NCBI RefSeq assembly: GCF_012273895.1 | Contig: NC_052119.1 | Span: 3,782,001 to 3,846,000 of the forward strand | Direction: 5' to 3' | From: Zerene cesonia | Lineage: Eukaryota; Arthropoda; Insecta; Lepidoptera; Pieridae | Length of the DNA stretch: 64,000 nucleotides | Shown: positions 21,425 to 34,040 of the stretch, piece by piece | Layout: each line of letters opens with the position of its first letter | Numbering within the stretch: the first letter of the stretch is position 1 | The notes under the pieces: model-generated | Databases searched by the model: none | What the model was told of the DNA's origin: nothing | The model's input: the letters and a program-made list of their open reading frames with translations, nothing else | Made by a program: the position numbers and the translations under genes

Positions 21425-24400
21425 CCACTCCCCGCTCCGCCCTCGCCCCGCCTACCTCTGTGTTACCAACTTTACGGCCCGGGAAGGTGGGAAATTGAGC
21501 TAGGTGCTGTAGTGGGGTGGGCCTGAGTACTCACCGCTAATACTCGATACGTGTATGACGACTGTCACTCGAATAGCGGTAAAACTAGTTTGATTTGCGC
21601 TACCATATTTACGTATGATAAGTTATACGTATCATTGTAATTCATATTCAAAATTATAATAGTACATTACTATTCGAGCGTAAAATAATGGGTAATCACT
21701 GCATGTCGTCACACTTCTTTGAATACCTACTTCAGATTTCATATGAAAATAAGTAAACAAGATGTGGATGTTGCATTCCATCGTGCATTTAAAAACATTG
21801 TGTAAATTGCTCCTAAGTAATAATGAATAATATTAATATAAATTAAACTCTCGCCCATTTTGTGCTATCGGTCAAATTTTAAATTCAAGTCAAATCCATT
21901 CATTTGATATCCATATTGTGGGAATTGTGAAAAAATATTTAATCGGACATTTTGCGGCGGCCACCGTCTTTGATAGATTTTTCTCGAAATTTCAAATGAA
22001 TAGAACCGCATCGAAATCGGGCCATTAAACCGACATCAATATCAAATTAATAAAATCCCTATTTTTGCGTCGGGGTTAAATAAAACGAAATCTTTGAGCT
22101 TCTTAAATATTTATTTAATTCTTTTCTTTTAAATTGAAATTATTAATTCGCTACATTTTAATTAAAGTTTACGAGAGAAATGAAATTTCCAACTGGCAGT
22201 CTGCTTTTAAAAATGAGCACTGGCAATATTCTTTCGAGTTTTAAATTTCAGTGGAGACGAGACGTCGCCTCGCATTAGGTAGCTTAAAAGCATTTTAGTA
22301 TTCACCACTCTACAAACAACACGAGCAAATGCCGCTGGGAGACGAATTTTAAAGCATCAACTAGGAAATTTTATTTAACACAAAAATCGTCTGAGAATTT
22401 TTCGTACTCTGTATAAATCTTAGCGGACGCTAATTTAGTCCGTGCGCTTATTTTTCTGATGTATTTTTAATTAAAATGTTATTTATTTAAGTCCATTTAT
22501 TGAGTGCGTAAAGTATTTAATGTAGCATGTTTGTATTTGTAATATTATGTATATTTATAGTTTTTGTAGCTATTAATATCATTTCCTCATTGTAAGTAAT
22601 ATATTATGATATTTATATTGTAAATAACTACACGATGACGCTTAATCAATATTGTCCGTCTATTTTAAATAATACTATACCGATTCTTTTGAGTTTTAAC
22701 CTCTCTCGTGATGTATTAGTAAGTAATTTCGTTGGAGAAAGAAGAGGAATAAATTTCCTAAATTGGACGATGAGTAAATTTCTTAGAGATTTTTTTAAAA
22801 GCAATCGGCTTGATAATGTCATAGATCAATGAGATAATCTCATTATATTACGATTTAAAATTTACTAAATGAAAAGAACTAAGTATCTAAACACAACTTT
22901 CACGAAGATGGTAATTTTACACTTTTGGTCAATCATTCACAAATATAAAACAAATCTTAAGCTTACTTACCTTAGGTAGTATCTAAGGACATCCATTACT
23001 TTCAGCAATTTATAATAAAACTTCGGTATCGAAAACCTCATAATCAGTCAGTGTAACTACAGGCGAAACATAACAATATAATCAATACTATTTCCAACAT
23101 ACGTCTCATAATAATTATGAGTTATTCATTTCACCAATACGTGTGATTTATAGCAAAGACCACACACGCACTATAGGAAATCCGGTGCGGGCAGATACTA
23201 AGAGAAGTCGGTACTCTTGTTTATTGCAAATTAACTCATACAGAATACACAAACATTTCTGGTTGTCATTTTACGTATGCTGTTTTTATAATTTAATAGG
23301 TTTGATATGATGTAGGTTTAGATACGATAAATACGTTGATATTGTTGATTATTCGTTTTAATTTAGCCAAACACGGTAACGCAGAAACATTTAAGCATAT
23401 GCTAAAAGACAATTTATAAGTTATAGCGACAAAATAACAACTAATCACGATAAAATATCATTTCACTTCATGAAATTTAGTAGTATTTAATGTAGTAGGT
23501 TTCGGCGTCTAAAATCGAACAACCTAGGATTCTTTTTAGAAAATGACAAATAGTTACCAAGTAAAACTTGATCATCCAGGTTAGTTCTTATATTATAAAG
23601 AGTTAGGTAGGTACTTTACAAAAACAGCTCTGTGCCTACTATCTTTAAAAGTTATATTACTCGTAAAAGTAAAGTATTGGTGACTTACATCTATTGCCTG
23701 TTGAAAGATGGATAATCGTCGAGTAACATAGCAATAAAAGTTAAGGCGTAAGGCTCTATTAGGCTTTAGCGTGTACCAATTCCGCGAACGCAAACCCTAT
23801 TAGAGCTAAAGTATGTTAAATTCAAAGTGTTCTTATCATATATCTTATCATATATAATACACAGCTTACATATTTTACAGGCAAATAAGTTAGCGTGAAA
23901 CCCAACTCTTAGGCTTATAAGGTGAGAAGATCCACATTTATCACATAGCATGCCCTAGACTGGGCTCAGGCGTGTCTCATATGTCCGCAGACCGCCTTGA
24001 TCGAGGGATTTATGTAAATCACATTAAATCAATGTTTGCTCAGACCCTGTTATAGGTGGAATATGTTAATTATTTACATATAGGGGCAAATCAGATCTTT
24101 ATGCGTTTTATAGAATGTTATCATGAATATTTCATAGGGACTATTTACTTTGATTTCGATTGAAGTCTCAAAATTTTATTAATTCTTGAAAATGTAGTAT
24201 ATTCAGAGAAAAGTTATTTTAAGTATTATTGAATGTTGTTTTAATACCTGATTTTTGTCATGAATACCTACATATTGTTTAATTTATCAATAAATATTAT
24301 GAGCATATATTTGTATCTCCGCAAACATACTAATAATGCCATCTATTGGAAATTGTATGTACTTTCTGCTAAGTTTAAGGTCTGCTTAAAAAGTTAAATA

Positions 24401-25224
24401 AAATTATATTTAAATCAACGTCGTGTGATATTGATGATCATGTTGATTTTTATTTTAAATAAATTTCCTTGATTTTTTCCATTAGTTAGGTACGTCTAAT
24501 ATAAGCTAATCTTTAACATAAGGAACGCATTAAAAAAATATCAATAAATAAGGTCAAAACAAAAATTGTATTTTGGCTGATAAATTTAATTAGAATATAA
24601 TATACCATAAATTACTCTTTAGATTTTTTATGGATATTATTTTCTATGGATTTTTCTAATTATTAGTTAATTGACACGTTATTGAAATCGTTTTGCTGTC
24701 ACCAAACGAACTTTCTTGTTGTTTTTCTAAATCGAGCTTTGACCACGCGGCGTGGGTGTCTTGAGTCACCTGTCCCCTTTTTATATCCTACCAAAATGGG
24801 CTCAGGCAATTAAGACTACAAGTGCTTTTTGTCCAAATTTAAATAAACACGATTCTTAACCATATTTGGGACAAGCTACTGTTTCGTCCGTCAGGCTAGA
24901 TAGAGAGATGTCATTTATGTTTCGAGATAGACTATATTTGGACCAACTTTCCCTTGTCGCTATTGTACTAAAACATATTTAGTATTGTTTTAATTGTCGT
25001 TGTTATTGTTGTGTTGTAATGATAATGGCTATTTAGAATATAAACTGACTACTGGGTACAGATGACCAGCTGAGATGTTGTTATGTTATTTACAAAATAT
25101 AATAGTGTTATATTTAATCCAAATAAATATTTTTTTATGTTAACAGTTTTTTATCACATAATTTATATCTTGGCTTAGGGTAGGCGAGGTGATGTTTAAA
25201 ATAAATCCTGAGATTATGTTTTAA

Positions 25225-25429
25225 CTAGCTGCGCTCCGCGGTTTCACCCGCGTAAATCCGTATCTCGGAATATCGGTATAAAAAGTTGCTTATATGTTAT
25301 TCCAGTTCTCCAGCTGTCTACGTATCAAATTTCATTGCAATCCGTTCAGTAGTTTTTGCGTGAAAGAGCAACAGAAGACACACACATCCTTAAAAACTTT
25401 CGCACTTATAGTTTTAGTAGGAAGTAGGA
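25225..25429 (-). mobile_element. Helitron with reiterated 5' terminus
   Basis: Starts CTAGCTGCGCTCCGCGGTTT after A and ends TTTTAGTAGGAAGTAGGA before T, so the terminal AGTAGGA is doubled. Hairpin arms CCGCGG and CCCGCG are present. The middle has lost CCCGTAGG, leaving GTATCTCGGAATATCGG. Confidence 0.85.
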
Positions 25430-25908
25430 TTGTCTAAGCCTCAGCTGTCATATTTGAGTGAATTTTTTTTTATATAAAGCTGTACTCTAAATGATCACTA
25501 TTTTCTAAACTTTCACATATAACATTCCACTTTCCATTAGATTATACCCATGTATTATATTGAGATTTTAGACGAAGATTTACATAAAACTTAATATATT
25601 TGAAATATATACACCAGTAAGCTTCTTAACAATTTTTGTCGTATATAGTGGACAACGGGTTCACAAACCCGTGGTACAACGATGACGTAACCGACGCCTG
25701 CGCATCCTACACAGCTGTTCCGTACAAGATCGTTAATGCTAACGATATATTTATATCTACACTATTTGAATAAATCTAGACTTTAATCGTCTATTAAGTG
25801 TAACTGGGGCAATGGTTTCTACGAAGACACTGTTAGCGTATGTGGTAGTTGTTTAACTGTTTTTTTTATAATATTGAGATGTGTTGTTCTTTGTATTAAT
25901 ATTATTTA
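25430..25908. other. Spacer between two Helitrons
   Basis: About 480 bp without a gene. A short CG-richer patch near 25650-25730 carries no motif that I recognise. Confidence 0.45.
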
Positions 25909-26112
25909 CTAGCTGCGCCCCGCGGTTTCACCCGCGTAAGTCCCTATCCCGTAGGAATATCGGGATAAAAAGTTTCCTATATATTATTCCAGTTGTTCAG
26001 CTATCTACATACCAAATTACATTGCAATCGGTTCAGTAATTTTTGCGTAAAGGTGTAACAAACACACACACACACATCCTTACAAACTTTGGCATTTATA
26101 GTATTAGTAGGA
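25909..26112 (-). mobile_element. Non-autonomous Helitron, full length
   Basis: Starts CTAGCTGCGCCCCGCGG after A, with a perfect hairpin, and ends GTATTAGTAGGA before T. The internal (AC)n tract is long (CAAACACACACACACACATC). It lies in the same orientation as the copy 480 bp upstream. An open frame on the minus strand (26001-26285) runs out of unique DNA into this element and is not a gene. Confidence 0.9.
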
Positions 26113-29100
26113 TTGGTGGTTCGGCAGGTACGTGAACTATTGTAGTATAATTCACTCGGAATACGGAGGCAGGGATTTAATGTACAAATGAAACAAATGG
26201 TTGAATCGCCACTGCTTCTTTTGGTGCAGAAACCACAGAAATAGTATGTATGACACAAAAAAACACTCGAATAGATAACCTTCATTGTAGACTTAAAACT
26301 TCATAGCTTGTGTTCATGCATTAGGAAAAAAATAGGCTGATAGTTTTCCTTTAGAATTTCAAATAAAATTGTCTTCATAAAGTAGCTAGGGGTTAATATT
26401 TTAATCAAGTAAGAGATTAGCGGATGAGATAATGCATATTGGCGCTGAGTAATGGGTGTTAATGTAATGGACAAAACAATAATGACATGTGACGTACGCA
26501 GAACGCGGGCACGTACTATACTTCCGTTTCTTTTGGGACTACGTGTTGACTATGGATTTCGTATATCAAGGACAGTAAAATTATATTTGTTCAGCTTAAA
26601 AACTAGACTTTTTTGTATAGTCTGGTCTGTTACAAAAAGCTTAATTATAATGATAAATAAAATTCATCGTATTGTTCAAAGCAATTTTTGATTGATCGAA
26701 TTTTACTGTATGCATATAGCGTATGTGTTTACAGATTAGGCTTTTTTTTTTGGTAAATAATTTTTTCTATCTAGGAAACTATCACAATACTTTTACCAAA
26801 GCTTTCCTTATGTAATAACAGTTTCACCACACACAGTACAGTCCCACTGAATTCTAACTCATAGACACAAGTATATATCGTAAAATCGTAATTCGGCATA
26901 GGGCCTGCATTTTTAATTCCATCCGAAGTGAACAACCTTTGGGCCCGGAAGCGCTGTCTGCGCGGAAGTGTTCATTGTGCATTTTTTTTCTCTCATTTCT
27001 ATTTTCATCACATTCGCAGGATATTATTTTGGGGTTATTGACTTGAGTTCTAGCTTTATTACGTCACGTGAAGGGAATCGAGGTAGGGCATGTGGTAATG
27101 AGACTAGATACCAGGTAAAACTTTATGTTTTAATAAAGTTGTTAAGGGTTTGTTAAAAAGTAAATAATGCCTGGTTGGTGTAAAAATAATTGTAAGTAAG
27201 TAATAGATTAAAACATAAGATGTATATTTTTTTATTTTATTTCATTGTTAAACTAGAATAAATTGGAATAAGGGTTTTACAATGAACTGAGTTTTAACGA
27301 GACTATATTTCGTTCAGAAACGCAAATTAAAATTCATCATTGATAGAAATGCAGAAATCCAAACAAAAAGTCAGTGCCACTGCAATTTAAATACAATATA
27401 TCATAGTGATCAGACACTTCCCTAGTGACAATCCGATCCGACGAAATTCACGTCACGTAGTCGGATCGTCATCGTCACGTTGCAGGATGGCCCTAATTGT
27501 CTCATTGCATGATGCATGTCTAATGCATGTGATAGAAATTTTGGTGATGTGGCGCCGGTTACAGATTTTTTTTAATACGACAGTCATATCTGTTTAGGCC
27601 TTAATTCAAAAACTGTAAGCTCTTAATATTATATTATTTTTTGTTTGATTTGAATAAATTGTGTTCTACAAGCATTAAGAGTCATTCATAACCATTTGGT
27701 AGATTATAGAAGCCAAAATTGAAGGAAATATCGAGATACATAAGTATATCCATAGAAATATTTAAGATTTTATTTACAAAATATGCATAGAGATGTGGTG
27801 TGTAAGTGTATCTACGACTAATTGCTTCAAATAAAAAAAATATTCAAACAATTTTATTAATATTTGATGCAATTATGATGATAAATTATTAAAATAAGCT
27901 GAAGTTTCTTCTGTCTATCTACGCAATATTTGTTTCGTCTGATCACCGTGTCTACGAATTTCTTTGAACTGCCGGCCAAATTCTAGTCACGTACATTGTC
28001 TAGATACACTTAGATCTTGCCGAAGTCTAGTTTTTAATAACTAAACTGTAAGAGGTTGATGCGCCTAGAGATATCAAATATTGTTTCGATATTCTATAGT
28101 CATGGTAACTCACTAAGAGTAATTAATTATAAGCAGGAGATACCTACAATTGTTAATTTTATAGGAAGTTTTTTTTTTTATATTAATTAATAACAAATAC
28201 AAACACTTTTATAGTGAGTAGGGAATTGAAATTTATACAATTTTAAATCTTTTGTATCGTAATATTGCAAAGTAATAATCCTAATTATTTTTATGTGGTT
28301 AGGTGAATTTGTTACAAAATCGACACAAACCATTCATTTTATTTCAAGTAAAACTAATACCACGTGATGAACGTGGCTTGTATTTTAAAATCCTGTTTAG
28401 ATACAGAGTCCATGCCATAATGAATTATTGCCTTTTGGGTGATTGAACTTAGAATTTGGCGGATTATTGGAACACGTGACTTCCGAGGTGTCAGCGGAAG
28501 TGGCTGGTGCGTCACGAATAACGATCATATGTTATTTATGTTGGCCACTTTTAATACAGCTGATTTTATGTATTACCAGTCGGTCTGTCTGGGAGACGCT
28601 CAAACAACTTTAATCCAATAATAATTAATGCATCCAGACCTACTAGCCTCTAGAATCCAGAACTACTATATTAGCTTTTGAATTCATAAAAAGTCTAATT
28701 TAAAATGTAGCAATAACTATTATCTGTCACTTTCTTTTGTTGTCATTTTACAATAGGTGATATATAGGGCCATAAAGGGAAGCAGGTAATTAATAATGAA
28801 ATATTCTTCAAAGATACCCTGATTTCATGTAGGCATATCGTATACTATACATATTATTTAATTTAAAAAGCTACAAAAGAGCGTATGTTCTACAAATAAG
28901 GTCCAGAGTTTAAAATTAATCCAAATGACAATGAAAACAACAAGTATCACGCCAGTCGATTGAAAAACCCACGGTATTATCAAGCAATAAAACAAAAAAA
29001 AACACAGTTCAATTGAGAACCTCCCTTATTTTTGAGAACGTCGGTTAGTGGAAGTAAAAGGTAGCAATTAATTACCAAACTAAAATGCTAATAACACCTA

Positions 29101-29921
29101 CCAACAGTGTAGTGTAGTGAAAAATTCGTATCAACGATAGCTTTATTCAAAGATTGACGTGAAGGGCGTTTGTAGCCAAGCGCTTGGGCATAAATCTTAT
29201 AATAATAATTGCACCTGTTTGAAAAGATACTGGCCATATCCGCCACCCGTTTCCCAACGCTCAAGCGACAGTGGACTATATACGCGTTTGTGAAATATGA
29301 GACAGATCAAAGTTTATGACTAGCAGTAAATAATGAAATATTGAATGATATTTCACTTAACGCGTGGCTGCTTGAGGCTGTCTTATAAGTTTAGATGAGA
29401 ATTGGGCAATATTGCTCAGATTTAATCCTGGTTTGTTGAAATTTATAGGTTTTTATTGATTTACTTTTTGTGTTTTTATTTTTTAATGATTGAACTACAG
29501 TTTAATGGTATTATTTATGAACAGTTGATTTATTGCAGTGTCAAATGTAGTGTGAAACAAACTAAAACTTTATCCGTACCAAATAGATTTTTAAAATTTT
29601 CTTACTTAATTCAATGGGAATATGGGAATGGTAAAATTATTTTTGTGGGTAATGCAATAACAAAGAAAAACACGATAACTAGTAAAAATTATTTAGATAA
29701 TTGCATATTATGTGCTAACAAGTACACTCCACGATCTCGATGTAACACCACTTCTGCAAGTCATAATAAGAGGGCGATAAACTTTTCTCGATAAAAATAA
29801 TTATAAGCACAACACTATAAATGGTATGACGTTCGCTCCGATATGGTGAAGTATGCGGTGTCACTAAACTTCCGGATAAAGGGGATAGCCGACTATTACT
29901 ATTTAGAAATATTATAAAGAA
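26113..29921. other. AT-rich spacer, no gene seen
   Basis: About 3.8 kb with no supported gene or recognised repeat. Small CG-richer pockets occur at about 26490-26530, 26930-26970 and 27430-27490. Open frames at 26452-26691, 27406-27597, 28439-28621 and 29456-29794 do not start at ATG or lack any protein-like features. Confidence 0.4.
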
Positions 29922-30120
29922 CTAGCTGGACCTCGCGGTTTCACCCGCGTAAGTCCGTATCCCGTAGAAATATCAGGATAAAATTTGCCCATATGTTATT
30001 CCAGTTTTTCAGCTAGATATGTACCAAATTTCATTGCAATCGGTTCAGTTGCTTTTGTGTGAAAGAGCAACAAACACACACACATCCTTACAAACTTTCG
30101 CATTTATAATATTAGTAGGA
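29922..30120 (-). mobile_element. Non-autonomous Helitron, full length
   Basis: Starts CTAGCTGGACCTCGCGGTTT after A, ends TATAATATTAGTAGGA before T. The hairpin stem CGCGG/CCGCG is intact although the sequence before it has drifted (GGACCT for GCGCCC). Confidence 0.88.
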
Positions 30121-30830
30121 TTATTGTTTTAATCATTTTAACGGGAAGTCTTTCTATACTAACTACATACCATACGCTTTCCAGTTAACAAAAATATCTG
30201 CGTCTGCGTCGTTATTGGGGAGGTCGGTTAAAAATATTACATATCTAATATAGAGATAATCAAGTATTATCTATTTGACTCCACTTCACCGTTTGCAAGT
30301 TGGTCAATAATTTAAAACAACGACTGGAATAAATAATGGTACAAATAATTAATGAGACAATTAAAATATTATATACATTATGCTGTGTTCAAATAAATAT
30401 AACATTTATATTCCTTTGCATGACAAGCCCGGTGAAATGCCACCATTACAGTTCCTTTTTTGAAAAAGGAAAATGAGAGGCGCGTGCGCATCCGTTAACA
30501 CAACTGTATCGCGTGCGAAAGAGATATATAGCATGATTTTACACCTCTATTGTATATAATTTTATTTTTTCAAAGATATAAATCAAAACATAATAACTAC
30601 ATTGTTGTTTGTACAGTGTTTTTTTTTTATTAACACGCTTTTTTATTTGCTTATATATTTATTTGTAGACTCTTTGAGAGATCTCGTAGACTATATTAAC
30701 TTGTAGACTCTATTTTGACCCATACTAAACGGAAAAGTTTAATTTAAACTTTGTAAACTAATCAAGTGATGTTGTTGACCCATATTAAACGTATAGATTT
30801 AATATAAACATTGTACACTTATGAAGTATA
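30121..30830. other. Spacer with diverged local duplications
   Basis: No gene. Near 30667-30715 the phrase TGTAGACTCT occurs twice. Near 30715-30830 a unit of about 61 bp starting TTGACCCATA occurs twice with clear divergence (listed separately). Confidence 0.45.
30715..30830. repeat. Diverged tandem duplication, about 61-bp period
   Basis: TTGACCCATACTAAACG and TTGACCCATATTAAACG begin two adjacent units. Both continue with a TTTAAT..AAAC..TTGTA pattern. Many substitutions separate them, so the duplication is old. Confidence 0.6.
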
Positions 30831-31056
30831 TCCTACTAATATTATAAATGCGAAATTTTTTTAAGGATGTGTGTGTGTTTGATGCTCTTTCACGCAAAAA
30901 CTACTTGAACCAATTGCAATGAAATTTGGTACGTAAATAGCTGGACAACTGAAATAACATATAGGCTACTTTTTATCCCGATATTCCTACGGGACGTATC
31001 CCGTCCGTATATCCAGTCCGTAGACTTACGCGGGTGAAACCGCGGGGCGCAGCTAG
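30831..31056 (+). mobile_element. Helitron with internal duplication
   Basis: Starts TCCTACTAATATTATAAATG after A and ends CGCGGGTGAAACCGCGG, GGCGCAGCTAG, T: a perfect 3' hairpin and CTAG end. It is 226 bp, longer than its relatives. The extra bases lie just before the hairpin, where the ACGGGA-TAC-GGACTTACG segment is interrupted by an additional CGTATCCCGTCCGTATATCC and the phrase CCGT is repeated. Confidence 0.9.
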
Positions 31057-32490
31057 TATGGGTATAATATGGGTATTGTGTCGTATTATATTCCATCCAT
31101 GTTATATCTGATTACTTACTTCAAGGAATGTGTTTAACTCACCCGAGAAATTAAATATCAAGCTTACAATTTCTCATAAAGTTGAAAATTCCTCAGGCGC
31201 TTAACGATTATGATTCATTAAAACTAATTTAAAACGTCATTAAAATTTTCTCAACAAACGTAACTGAGGTCATAATTTTACGAAAACAACATACAACGTT
31301 ATTTATTGTGTTGATTAAGTCATTTGCAAAAATTTATGATTTCTTAAATGACGGTGTAATTATGTCTGAAAATATGTTTTATGACAGGTGTTTCCGGAAA
31401 ACTGAAAATTTACGCCAATTAACTTTTATTGTGTGGCATTGTTTCTATATAATACAAAACTTTCATTAACACGCTCTTCTGTACAGTGGCGTAGTGTGGC
31501 ATTTGCCGCCAGGGTGCTACTCAAAATATGCCGCCCCTTGTTAGGGTTCTCTATCCAAATGTGGAACAGGATACTCTAGTACTAAAAGTTCGCTGTCTGT
31601 CCTTATGTTTGCCCGTCTGTTTTACAATTTCAATGAATAGACTAAATATTTTAATAATTTTCTAACCGACAAAAAAAAAAGATGGGGCATTGATAACAAT
31701 GCGACTATATTTTTTGTGTTTGTAACGTCATAACTTTTTACTGTGTGAACCGATTTTTATAATTCTTTTTTATTTGAAAGTTGGTGCCTTCCTTTCGGTC
31801 CACTTTAAAATTGGTCTCGTTTTGAAATTTGGAATGCAGTAGAGATTTTTTTTTCAATAATTATAAAATTAATTGTAAAAAAGTGATTGTTTGCTCCACA
31901 CAACCGAGTAATTCCATCGCCCGTTCTCCCTTACCAATTCGACATCGTATTTTAGACATCGCCGTTCAAATAATATCCAATCATTATTGATAGCCCGGAG
32001 CTACCGAAGCTTCACCCTCAACCCTGCACAATCTCCAGTGAATAGAAACCTGTTGCAATTACGTGTGCGGTTAATAGAAAATAAAGGCAACGTAATCAAT
32101 ATCGCTTTTGGTAGGACCTCGCTCAAAGGCTGTGTGGTTGAATGCCAAATTGGGTTACTGAAACAAGCTGCTGTTTGATGGAAAATGTAACGTTCTCGTA
32201 ACAATGTTGACAGGCCGGGACTGGTTATGTTCAGGATTCATTCACACTCCAGTATGCACACTCGGAATAGGGTCGAATTATGTTGTCTTATTTCTGTTTA
32301 TGATTGACTTCGTAATGCGTACTGGAGTAGATTCGTTGTTCTGTTTTATGTGGTAAAGTGTAATGAAAAGAGAATTTGTGAATTTTAAACAATTATTTGT
32401 TATTGTGGTAGAATATATTCTAGTAGAACTTATCGGTCATTTCAGAATATATGTTCAATTTACGTTTGTTCAATCGATTTTCTCTATACT
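31057..32490. other. Spacer with repeat remnants
   Basis: No gene. About 31486-31545 (CAGTGGCGTAGTGTGGC..GCCGCCAGGGTGC) resembles the end of a hAT-type or other DNA-transposon remnant, unconfirmed. The AACCGAC repeat at 31663 is listed separately. Two overlapping open frames on opposite strands (31987-32204) cover the same CG-balanced sequence and neither looks like a protein. Confidence 0.4.
31663..31830 (+). repeat. AACCGAC-type dispersed repeat
   Basis: TAACCGACAAAAAAAAAAGA, GTGTGAACCGATTTTTATAA, TTCTTTTTTATTTGAAAG and TTGGTGCCTTCC form the same order of blocks as the copy at 14629. It is common in Lepidoptera and has no coding sequence. Confidence 0.6.
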
Positions 32491-32620
32491 AATAGTATAA
32501 AGCTGAAGATTTTAATTATTTATTTGTACGTTTGTATGCTTGTTTGTTTGATCCCGCTTTACCCTTGGAATTTACTGGACCGATTTAAAAAAAAATGTGT
32601 CCACCGTCAGCTATCTTTTA
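32491..32620 (+). repeat. 5' end of another Helitron-like family
   Basis: CTATACTAATAGTATAAAGC, TGAAGATTTTAATTATTTAT, TTGTACGTTTGTATGCTTG, then TTTACTGGACCGATTTAAAA resembles a second lepidopteran Helitron class that starts TCTATACTAATATTATAAAG. The 3' hairpin and CTAG end are not found, so the copy is truncated or decayed. Confidence 0.5.
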
Positions 32621-33364
32621 AACTTAATATTGTAACTTTTTTGACGTACTGTCTTCTGGAACATGACTATTTCATTAATGGTTACTGGTTATCCATGGCC
32701 ATGGCATGAAGTTAAATGCATGTTACACGTCATTAAAAACCTAGTTTACAACGTTTCATCCGTACTACTTTTTAGTGTAGTGTATATTAAAATATTATTT
32801 TTCCGTGCAGTGGCCAGCCGGAAAAATTCGAATGAGTTCCCTCTTTGGGTATTTTCATATAGTAACGAAGGATCTTTAAGAAAGTTTCATATTACATACC
32901 TTTAGTATGGTTAAGGTAAGCAACATGCTTACAATATCCCCTCGAGCTAATGGGCTGATCGCTTCCGATCATAATCACCTGATGATTTGCCTCTTTCTAG
33001 GTTGCGTCCTCATAAAAAATCTACATTGTTATAGAGTTTCGCCTGCGACAATACACCATAAAGCAATACATTATAAAACGTCAATCATTGTGTAGTTGCA
33101 TGGCGATATCACGGCTCACTACGTGACTGTAATGATGAAATGTATGCAAAAAATTCATTAGTCACACTTTGAAGGACAGCGCTGTGTCGAGCTATGCGGT
33201 ATGTATTGTCTTGTTTCGTGGAAGTCTAGACTAATAGATTTTTATGGAGGTAATAAGCTTGTAACAGAGTATTACCAAACGTAAATTTCACTAAAAGATT
33301 CTCTTTTAGGGAAAAGGTGAATAACGAAAAAGTAAAGTTAGGTAACAATTAGGTAATATAACAA
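32621..33364. other. Spacer, no gene seen
   Basis: Three overlapping short open frames (32524-33095) follow each other but show no domain, no shared frame and no splice-site arrangement that I trust. Confidence 0.4.
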
Positions 33365-33480
33365 CTAGCTGTGACCCGCGGTTGAAACCGCGTAAGTCCG
33401 TATCCCGTAGGAATATCGGTATAAAAAGTGCCTATGAGTTATTTCAGTTGTCCAGCTATCTACGAAGCAAAATAGTATTA
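33365..33480 (-). mobile_element. Helitron, truncated at its 5' end
   Basis: CTAGCTGTGACCCGCGG starts after A. The hairpin has become longer by substitution: CGCGGTTGAAACCGCG is an almost complete 16-bp palindrome. The copy runs to CCAGCTATCTACGAAGCAAA and stops; the rest is missing and another repeat follows. Confidence 0.8.
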
Positions 33481-33636
33481 CTATTCACCAATAGATGTCA
33501 GGACAAAAAAAAAACACGAATAAAACACGAATATGACATTTTCTAAAAAAGATTCCTAGCTAGATCGATTTATCGCCCCCGAAACCCCCTATATACTAAA
33601 TTTCATGAAAATCGTTGGAGCCGATTCCGAGATTTC

Positions 33637-33685
<49 letters not shown>
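33481..33685 (+). repeat. Retroposon-like repeat ending in a (TA)n tract
   Basis: CCTAGCTAGATCGATTTATC, GCCCCCGAAACCCCCTATAT and ACTAAATTTCATGAAAATCG, TTGGAGCCGATTCCGAGATT lead into about 23 TA units (33640-33685). This body followed by a TA microsatellite is a recurrent lepidopteran repeat. It adjoins the broken 5' side of the Helitron at 33365. Confidence 0.6.
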
Positions 33686-33687
<2 letters not shown>

Positions 33688-33837
33688 AGAATTGCTCGTT
33701 TAAAGGCATAAGATTAATATAACACTAACAAGTGTTAATAACACATTTTTTTAGTAGTGTGCAGTTGATGGATTAACGGTTAAAAGAAAGTGTTTTAGGT
33801 AAAGAACAAAATAAATTATACAAAGTGTTTATCTTTA
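33686..33837. other. Short spacer
   Basis: A/T-rich, nothing recognised. Confidence 0.4.
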
Positions 33838-34040
33838 CTTAAATCGTAAATGCGAAAGTGTTTGTTTGTCCTTCTATAACATCGAAACGGAGCGATAATA
33901 TGATATCATTTTTGTGTCTGGAGATAGAGAAGAGGCTAGACGCCACTCACTCACCTAAGCTATCGCAGTGAAATATATTATGTATTTCTATCCGGGAATT
34001 AGCCTTAACGACGCGCGCGAAGCCACGGGCGGAAAGCTAG
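33838..34040 (+). mobile_element. Second-family Helitron (GGCGGAAAGCTAG end)
   Basis: Starts in AAATCGTAAATGCGAAAGTG and runs through ATCGAAACGGAGCGATAATA and TATCCGGGAATTAGCC to GACGCGCGCGAAGCCACGGG, CGGAAAGCTAG. The CTAG terminus and the CGCG..AAGCC..GGGC region before it correspond to the family of the copy at 36754. The 5' TC end is not clear. Confidence 0.65.

Larger units (their letters stand above)
18571..25224. other. Long unique spacer, no gene seen
   Basis: About 6.6 kb without a supported gene or a recognised transposon. Promoter-like motif clusters at 18690 and 21362 are listed separately. A moderately CpG-rich block at about 19480-19730 (GTGCCGCTAGATAACGCCAC, TTACAGCGCCGG, GTATCGCGGAC, GTTGCGCGCGGTGG) is unique and a candidate enhancer. 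A TTTA microsatellite lies at about 20661-20686. Short open frames (22635-22832, 23593-23951) show nothing protein-like. Confidence 0.4.

Noticed and set aside
22964..22980. Minus-strand exon end (AAG/GTAAGTAAG)
   Set aside because: A good 5' splice-site match, but no acceptor or open frame upstream of it supports an exon.
26001..26285. 94-codon minus-strand frame
   Set aside because: Its second half is the Helitron at 25909, including the AC-tract read as Val-Cys repeats.
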